Assembly: GCA_017940955.1 (NCBI GenBank)
Contig: JAGAXP010000322.1
Location: forward strand, 1-29,209
DNA from: Oribacterium sp.
Lineage (GTDB): Bacteria; Bacillota_A; Clostridia; Lachnospirales; Lachnospiraceae
Length of the DNA: 29,209 nucleotides
Direction: 5' to 3'
Shown: positions 24,494-29,209 of the stretch, piece by piece
Layout: each line of letters starts with the position of its first letter
How positions within the stretch are numbered: the first letter of the stretch is position 1
Translations under genes and position numbers: made by a program
Notes under the pieces: model-generated
Database searches by the model: none
Told to the model about the DNA's origin: nothing
What the model saw: the letters and a program-made list of their open reading frames with translations, nothing else

Positions 24494-25926
24494 AACTCAC
24501 CAAAATAATAGAAACCTTTACTCTCCGTCAGCCTTACCATCTGCATGGTTCCGATGAGGCTCTTATCGCCGGGGAAGTGTACAAGCACGCTGTTTGAAAG
24601 TCTGCCTGTTACATAACCCTCCTGGTTCTTGTTCTCATCCTCAACCAGAACCTCCATTACCTTGCCCAGGTCTCTTGTCTCATTCTCCGCCGAGCTGTCC
24701 TGAACCACCTTGAGAAGTCTGTCAAAGCGGTCCTTAACGATATCCTCCGGGACCTGATCTTCAAATTTTGCAGCAGGTGTGCCGGTACGCTTGCTGTATA
24801 TAAATGTATACGCAGCGTCATACTTACACTCCTTAACAACATCAATGGTATCCAGGAAATCTTCCTCTGTCTCTCCGGGGAATCCGACGATTATATCTGT
24901 TGTAAGAGTTGCCTCGGGAATCGCAGTTCTTATCTTTCTCACAAGCTCAAGATAGCTCTCCTTGGTATAATGTCTGTTCATTTTCTTAAGAATAGCGCTT
25001 GAACCTGACTGAAGAGGCAGATGGATATGTCTCTCTATAATTGGATGAGTTCTCATTACCTCGATAAGCTCATCTGAAAAATCCTTTGGATTTGAAGTCA
25101 TGTAGCGAAGTCTCTTAAGACCCGGAAGCTCCGCAACAGCCTTTAAAAGCTCGGGGAAGGTTGTTGAACCGGGAATGTCATTACCATAGGAATTGACATT
25201 CTGACCGAGAAGCATGATCTCAAGACATCCATCTGCGATGAGCTTTTCACACTCTCTCAGGATATCCGTTGCATTACGTGACTTCTCACGGCCCCTTACA
25301 TAAGGCACGATGCAATATGTGCAGAAATTGTTACATCCGTAGCTGATATTTACAGATCCCTTGAATCTGAACTTTCTGTCAGAAGGAAGGTCCTCAACGA
25401 TCATCTTTGTATCATCGATAACCTCTACTGTACGCTTTCCGGTAACCAGTGACTTGTATAAAAGCTCTGCCAGCTTGTAGACATTATGTGTTCCGAACAC
25501 AAGCTTTACATAAGGATAATGCTTACATATGCCTTCAACCTCATCCTTCTCCTGCATCATACAGCCGGTGATACCGATGATCATTCCGTCACGCTTCTCA
25601 TACTGATGCTTAAGTCTCCCCACACGGCCGTACAGCTTCTGGTTTGCATTCTCTCTTACCGTACAGGTTGTGAAAAGCACGATGTCCGCATCCCAGTCAT
25701 CTTCAGTGGTTGTGTAGCCGCACTTCTCAAGGATTCCGAGAAGCTTCTCGCCGTCCTTGGCAGACATCTGGCATCCCATAACTTCAACCATACAATGAGC
25801 CTTGTAGCCTTCCTGCTTCTTGATCTCAACAAGCTCACGTACCCTGTCCATAAAGTAGTACTGTCTTGCGGGCTCCTCAGCCGGTGCCTGTTCAATTATT
25901 TCCTTGTAATCGATAATGTATTCCAT
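24487..25926 (-). CDS. miaB: tRNA-2-methylthio-N6-dimethylallyladenosine synthase
   Basis: The 479-residue radical-SAM methylthiotransferase adds the ms2 group to i6A37 of tRNA. Cys52, Cys88 and Cys122 (GCQM, TTCTV, GCMMQ) should bind the auxiliary cluster, and Cys198, Cys202 and Cys205 (GCNNFCTYC) the SAM cluster. A TRAM-like domain ends the protein (about 405-478). About 40 extra residues precede the usual N-terminus. The ATG at 25924-25926 has a short GAGG before it and a very stable hairpin (25941-25970) just upstream. It acts on the product of MiaA (18038-19039). Confidence 0.96.
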   Translation of the reverse strand: MEYIIDYKEIIEQAPAEEPARQYYFMDRVRELVEIKKQEGYKAHCMVEVMGCQMSAKDGEKLLGILEKCGYTTTEDDWDADIVLFTTCTVRENANQKLYGRVGRLKHQYEKRDGMIIGITGCMMQEKDEVEGICKHYPYVKLVFGTHNVYKLAELLYKSLVTGKRTVEVIDDTKMIVEDLPSDRKFRFKGSVNISYGCNNFCTYCIVPYVRGREKSRNATDILRECEKLIADGCLEIMLLGQNVNSYGNDIPGSTTFPELLKAVAELPGLKRLRYMTSNPKDFSDELIEVMRTHPIIERHIHLPLQSGSSAILKKMNRHYTKESYLELVRKIRTAIPEATLTTDIIVGFPGETEEDFLDTIDVVKECKYDAAYTFIYSKRTGTPAAKFEDQVPEDIVKDRFDRLLKVVQDSSAENETRDLGKVMEVLVEDENKNQEGYVTGRLSNSVLVHFPGDKSLIGTMQMVRLTESKGFYYFGELS

Positions 25927-25940
25927 AAAACCTCATTGTT

Positions 25941-25970
25941 AATCCCAGGGGACGAAAATCCCCTGGGATT
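25941..25970 (-). promoter_or_regulatory. Stable hairpin just upstream of the miaB ribosome site
   Basis: AATCCCAGGGGA and TCCCCTGGGATT form 12 perfect pairs around a six-base loop, ending about six bases before the GAGG of miaB. The U-run lies before, not after, the stem on the transcribed strand, so it is not a normal terminator of proA. It may stabilise the mRNA 5' end or control miaB translation. Confidence 0.55.
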
Positions 25971-25973
25971 CTG

Positions 25974-26019
25974 TAAAAAAATTAATTATTTAAAGCACTG
26001 AACCTCAATATGTTCGTGC
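25974..26019 (-). terminator. Probable terminator after proA
   Basis: GCACGAAC pairs with GTTC-A-GTGC (eight pairs, one bulge, eight-base loop; 25995-26019) and is followed by TTTAAATAATTAATTTTTTT. It lies about 108 bases after the proA stop. The 107 bases between the proA stop and this hairpin contain no gene or convincing promoter. Confidence 0.5.
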
Positions 26020-26126
26020 AATATTTCCGGCAATAAATAATGGAAAGCCAACCAGATCTGTATCTGTATGCCAGATATTAAGGCTCCCAAAAGCAGCGTT
26101 AACAGAGGAGGAGTATCCGGATCCGC

Positions 26127-27410
26127 TTATCTCGTCTGTCCGTTTCCGTATACCTTATATTTATAGGTTGTAAGCTCCCTGAGCCCCATGGGGCCTCTTG
26201 CATGAAGCTTTGCCGTGGATATACCTATCTCCGCTCCGAAACCGAAGCAGCCTCCGTCTGTAAAACGGGTAGAAGCATTCCAGTAAACACAGGCACTGTC
26301 GATGCCGTTCAGGAACTTCTCAGCCTTTTCCGCATCCTCTGTAAGGATGGCCTCACTGTGATGTGTACTGTTCAGATTAATATGCTCTATAGCTTCCTCT
26401 GCACTGTCAACTGTCCTGACGGAAATCTTGTAATCAAGATACTCTGTGGCAAAGTCCTCGGGAGAAGCCTCCTTTACAAGCTCCATACGTATTCCGGAGC
26501 CATCTTCTGAAGCCTTGTTCAAAACCTCAAATGACGCTTCATCCGCATAGGTAATAACACCCTTTTCCTGAAGCTTCTTAACCACAGGAACAAGCTTTTC
26601 CAGGGCTTCTCTGTCAACCACCAGGGACTCACAGGCATTGCAGACACCTATCCTCTGGGTTTTAGCATTATAAACGATAGGAACCGCCTTGTCGATATCT
26701 GCGGTCTTTTCAATATAAATATGACAATTGCCCGCGCCGGTTTCTATAACGGGAACCGAAGCATTCTTAACCACTGCCTGAATGAGGCGCTTTGATCCCC
26801 GGGGGATCAGCACATCAACGTAATCATTCATCTGCATGAAGCGGTTTGTGGTCTCATGATCCGTAGCTTCGATAAGCATAAGTCCGTCGGGATCTGCTCC
26901 GCTTTCCTCCATGGCTTTCCGTATAACCTCTGTTATGGCAATGTTTGAGTTGATGGCATCGGACCCACCCTTCAGAATAACGGCATTTGATGACTTAAAG
27001 CAAAGTGACCAGGCATCGCTGGTTACATTCGGACGTGCCTCATAGATGATGCCGATAACCCCGATCGGAGCCGAGGTCTTTAAGAGCTTAAGTCCGTTGG
27101 GACGTTCTATGGTCTCCAGCACCTCTCCCACAGGATCCGGAAGCTTTGTAATGTCTCTCAATGCATCAGCCATGTCCCGGAGCCGCTCTTCTGTAAGGCG
27201 AAGACGATCCTTAAGCCCGTCACTCATGCCGGATTTTTCGGCATTATCAAGGTCCTTTGCATTGGCTTCAAGGATCTTCTGCATGTTTTCCTCTGCCTCA
27301 AGTGCATCAGCCGCCCTTAAAAGCACCGCATTTTTCTCATCCGAAGAAAGCCCTGCAAGCTTACGGGATGCCGCTTTTGCTCTTTGTCCGATCATCAAAA
27401 GATCCGTCAT
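26127..27410 (-). CDS. proA: Glutamate-5-semialdehyde dehydrogenase (gamma-glutamyl phosphate reductase)
   Basis: The 427-residue enzyme reduces gamma-glutamyl phosphate with NADPH in the second step of proline synthesis. The catalytic cysteine is Cys257 in RIGVCNACESLVV; GVIGIIYEARPNVTSDAW (117-134), ILKGGSDAINSN and FGFGAEIGISTAKLHARGPMGLRELTTYKY near the C-terminus are typical. The length is normal. AGAGG lies five bases before the ATG. The 113-base gap to the preceding DUF896 gene has a GCAGG/CCTGC mini-hairpin but no clear promoter, so it is likely in one unit with proB. Confidence 0.97.
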   Translation of the reverse strand: MTDLLMIGQRAKAASRKLAGLSSDEKNAVLLRAADALEAEENMQKILEANAKDLDNAEKSGMSDGLKDRLRLTEERLRDMADALRDITKLPDPVGEVLETIERPNGLKLLKTSAPIGVIGIIYEARPNVTSDAWSLCFKSSNAVILKGGSDAINSNIAITEVIRKAMEESGADPDGLMLIEATDHETTNRFMQMNDYVDVLIPRGSKRLIQAVVKNASVPVIETGAGNCHIYIEKTADIDKAVPIVYNAKTQRIGVCNACESLVVDREALEKLVPVVKKLQEKGVITYADEASFEVLNKASEDGSGIRMELVKEASPEDFATEYLDYKISVRTVDSAEEAIEHINLNSTHHSEAILTEDAEKAEKFLNGIDSACVYWNASTRFTDGGCFGFGAEIGISTAKLHARGPMGLRELTTYKYKVYGNGQTR

Positions 27411-27523
27411 GGGAACCTCTCTTTCAAACTGTACGTCCGGAAATCATCCCGTACGTATGCCAATGAATCAATATGAACTATATAGACGACGCAGGATAAC
27501 CTGCCTACATAAACTTCACTTTA

Positions 27524-27838
27524 TCAGATATGCAGGTGGCTGGAAATCTCAGGATTTCCGGCCTTAGCCTCAGCTACGCTTTTCTCTTCACCTGCAAGCT
27601 CTGCATCAGTCTTTTCCATAGCCTTCTGAACCTTTTCCTTTACATCTCCCGATGTAGAGGTATCCTCGCTTGCATTCTTTATATCCTTAAGGTATACACC
27701 AAGGTTTGCCTTAACGGAATCTATATAGGCTCTTCTGAGCTTTGCCTGTTCTTCCTTTTCCTCGGCAGTAAGTCCGCCGCCTTCCCTTGATTTATGATAA
27801 AGCTCGTTAATTCTTGCTATTTCTTTCTCTGTAATCAT
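27524..27838 (-). CDS. DUF896 (YnzC-like) small cytoplasmic protein
   Basis: The 104-residue protein begins MITEKEIARINELYHKSREGGGLTAEEKEEQAKLRRAYIDSVKANL, a good match to the UPF0291/DUF896 family (B. subtilis YnzC), a small helical-hairpin fold of unknown function. YnzC is linked to the SOS operon in B. subtilis. Here the conserved part covers about residues 1-55, and an extra 50-residue charged tail (TSGDVKEKVQKAMEKTDAEL) follows that the short family lacks. GAGGAAATAA precedes the ATG. It is wedged between proB and proA, with no known connection to proline synthesis. Confidence 0.85.
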   Translation of the reverse strand: MITEKEIARINELYHKSREGGGLTAEEKEEQAKLRRAYIDSVKANLGVYLKDIKNASEDTSTSGDVKEKVQKAMEKTDAELAGEEKSVAEAKAGNPEISSHLHI

Positions 27839-27931
27839 TTATTTCCTCATTCTGCTTTTATATTTTTATGATAAACGGGCGAAAGGCTGAAGCCTGAATG
27901 CTGACATCACTGCACTTTCCCGTGCCTCGTT

Positions 27932-28798
27932 TTATTCATTCTGTCCAACGTATTCCATCAGGTCAAAATCCTTATTCTTGTGAGCCGCGAAAAGAGTGCC
28001 GATGTTTTTGCCCTCCAGAATATCGCTTATAACCTCAGCTCCCGTAAACCTGGCAATGACCATATCGGCACCTGAATCCGTTGCGATGCGGGCTGCCGCA
28101 AGCTTTGCGGACATGCCGCCGGTACCGACATTGGAACCGCTCTTGGACTTACCCATATCCAGGATCCTTTCATTTATCTCAGGAATAAACGGTATGAACT
28201 CTGCCTCCGGGTTCTCGTGAGGGTCGTCGGTGAAAAGTCCGTCTATATCCGACAGAAGAATCACGAGGTCAGCATTAACAACGGATCCCACTATGGCTGC
28301 AAGCTGGTCGTTGTCACCGAAGGTCTCCACCTGATTGATCTCAGAGGTCGAGATGGTATCATTTTCATTGACAACAGGAACCGTTCCCAGATTAAGGAGT
28401 TCCTCAAAGGTATTCCTTGTGTTACTGCAGGATTCCGGAATCAACATGACATTTCTGGTGAGCAGTACCTGGGCTGCAATGACACCGTACTCCGCAAAAA
28501 GCTTCTGGTAGGTCATCATAAGTCTGGCCTGTCCCACTGCCGCAAATGCCTGCTTTTCCTCCATAGTCCTGGGGCGTCTGTGTATGCCGAGGGTCTGTCT
28601 GCCGGTTGCGATGGCACCGGAAGAAACCAGGATGACATCTTTACCTTCACCATTCAGATCGGAAATAACTCTTACAAGCTTTTCGATCTTTGAAAGGTAA
28701 AGCCCGCCGGTTTTTGCATGGGTAATGCTTGCAGAACCGACTTTGATAACGATACGTTTCTTATCTTTAAGTAAAGCGCGCATTTCTTCGTTTGTCAT
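27932..28798 (-). CDS. proB: Glutamate 5-kinase, short form without PUA domain
   Basis: I choose the ATG at 28796-28798 (MTNEEMRALLK), since GGAGG sits five bases before it and falls within the first codons of the longer frame. The 288-residue kinase phosphorylates glutamate as the committed step of proline synthesis. RIVIKVGSASIT (glycine-rich start), VSSGAIATGRQTLG, VPVVNENDTIS and GTGGMSAKLAAARIATDSGADMVIA are amino-acid-kinase motifs. The C-terminal PUA domain of the E. coli enzyme (367 residues) is missing, as in other short ProB forms. The partner proA is downstream. No T-box sequence (AGGGTGGNACCGCG) is present in the leader. Confidence 0.96.
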   Translation of the reverse strand: MTNEEMRALLKDKKRIVIKVGSASITHAKTGGLYLSKIEKLVRVISDLNGEGKDVILVSSGAIATGRQTLGIHRRPRTMEEKQAFAAVGQARLMMTYQKLFAEYGVIAAQVLLTRNVMLIPESCSNTRNTFEELLNLGTVPVVNENDTISTSEINQVETFGDNDQLAAIVGSVVNADLVILLSDIDGLFTDDPHENPEAEFIPFIPEINERILDMGKSKSGSNVGTGGMSAKLAAARIATDSGADMVIARFTGAEVISDILEGKNIGTLFAAHKNKDFDLMEYVGQNE

Positions 28799-28817
28799 AT
28801 AGACCTCCATCTGATCA

Positions 28818-28987
28818 GCATGGCACAGACTTATAAATCACCCATTGCTCCGCTATGCTTCCGCAATGCCGCAAAAATCTCGAATCTGCGCCTATACGCT
28901 GCTTCTCGATTTTCGTTGTCGTGTCATATACATATGGGTTTTTGCATGCAGGCACGCCAAACCCATATGTGCATGACACAGACTTAT
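28818..28987. repeat. Structured intergenic element flanked by 17-bp direct repeats
   Basis: GCATGGCACAGACTTAT (28818-28834) and GCATGACACAGACTTAT (28971-28987) are direct repeats with one mismatch around about 136 bases. Inside is a long hairpin: GTGTCAT/ATGACAC (outer seven pairs) and CATATGGGTTT/AAACCCATATG (inner 11 perfect pairs; 28921-28979), plus weaker stems (CATTGC/GCAATG at about 28843-28867, and AAAATC/GATTTT). It fills the gap between the oxidoreductase and proB and is not convincingly coding. It resembles a small dispersed (MITE-like) element. Confidence 0.55.
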
Positions 28988-28995
28988 GCGAAATT

Positions 28996-29209
28996 TTACA
29001 ATGAATTATAATGTTTTACAAGCGCCTCCGCGGTTTTCATTCCGTCCATAGCGGCGCTCATGATTCCACCGGCATAGCCTGCACCCTCACCACAGGGGTA
29101 GATTCCCGGGATATTGGACTCAAAATCCTCATTTCTCGGTATCCTTACAGGGCTTGAGGTTCTGGCTTCGATTCCTGCCAGAACTGTATCCTCTCTCGAA
29201 AAACCCTTC
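28996..29209 (-). CDS. FAD-dependent oxidoreductase (COG2509-like), C-terminal end
   Basis: Only the last 71 residues are in the window. They include GIEARTSSPVRIPRNEDFESNIPGIYPCGEGAGYAGGIMSAAMDGMKTAEAL, which is the C-terminal FAD-binding part (GIYPCGEGAGYAGGI) of the large NAD(P)/FAD-dependent dehydrogenase family common in Clostridia. The C-terminus is complete (TAA at 28996-28998), and the gene begins outside the window. The substrate is not known for this family. It runs in the same direction as proB. Confidence 0.85.
   Translation of the reverse strand, partial: KGFSREDTVLAGIEARTSSPVRIPRNEDFESNIPGIYPCGEGAGYAGGIMSAAMDGMKTAEALVKHYNSL

Noticed and set aside
26010..26130. Open minus-strand frame after proA (GSGYSSSVNAAFGSL...)
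   Set aside because: About 40 codons with no start codon or ribosome site; the frame merely overlaps the proA end. Considered as a remnant but not supported.
28799..28995. T-box riboswitch before proB
   Set aside because: Expected in some Firmicutes, but the conserved AGGGTGGNACCGCG segment and a terminator/antiterminator pair are absent.
28820..29011. 63-codon plus-strand frame (MAQTYKSPIAPLC...)
   Set aside because: It covers the hairpin-rich repeat and runs into the 3' end of the oxidoreductase. Its codons are dictated by inverted repeats, so it is better explained as non-coding.
1..29209. CRISPR array, tRNA, rRNA, phage or integrase signatures
   Set aside because: None seen: no regularly spaced repeats, no tRNA-like cloverleaf or TTCGA-type arm in the gaps, and no integrase or transposase motifs in any frame.

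Overview
This window is a chromosomal segment of a low-to-moderate GC Firmicute, most likely a Lachnospiraceae-type member of the Clostridia (Butyrivibrio-like). Three things point there: the gene order (miaB-mutS-mutL-miaA-ynbB-radC-mreC-mreD-PBP2-rodA), the SepF-type division system, and the strong Shine-Dalgarno sequences. Every convincing gene is on the minus strand, so transcription runs from high to low coordinates. There are no rRNA or tRNA genes, CRISPR arrays, phage genes or intact insertion sequences. This is a core chromosomal region, and the unusual material is mostly in the intergenic DNA and in a few divergent proteins.

From the right: the 3' end of an FAD-dependent oxidoreductase (28996-29209); a structured intergenic element; proB, a DUF896 protein and proA (proline synthesis and a small unknown protein); a terminator; miaB (tRNA methylthiolation), mutS and mutL (mismatch repair), miaA (tRNA prenylation) and ynbB (PLP lyase family). 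Next comes what looks like one cell-elongation operon, from a promoter at about 16590 to a terminator at about 8300: radC, mreC, mreD, mrdA (PBP2), rodA, a methylglyoxal-synthase-like gene and a D,D-carboxypeptidase lipoprotein. mreB is not in it. Then come a small P-loop protein with an HlyD-like membrane protein, and sepF with its own promoter and terminator. The left part holds aroB, lspA, an RluD-type pseudouridine synthase, a very large NlpC/P60 cell-wall hydrolase, and the start of rplU (ribosomal protein bL21) behind its own promoter.

The products fall into two themes: building and cutting the envelope (MreC, MreD, PBP2, RodA, carboxypeptidase, SepF, LspA, NlpC/P60), and tRNA/rRNA modification with DNA repair (MiaA, MiaB, RluD-like, MutS, MutL, RadC).

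The most notable observations are these. (1) Two 172-nt intergenic elements follow ynbB and miaB. They share a nearly identical 91-nt core, but an 81-nt structured module sits in different hairpin loops and in opposite orientation; the module shows compensatory base changes, and each element abuts a hairpin that contains the stop codon. (2) A gapless 59-nt repeat lies just before the ribosome binding sites of aroB and mrdA, a candidate unreported leader element. (3) The methylglyoxal synthase homologue lacks three residues needed for catalysis in the E. coli enzyme, yet is embedded in the elongation operon.
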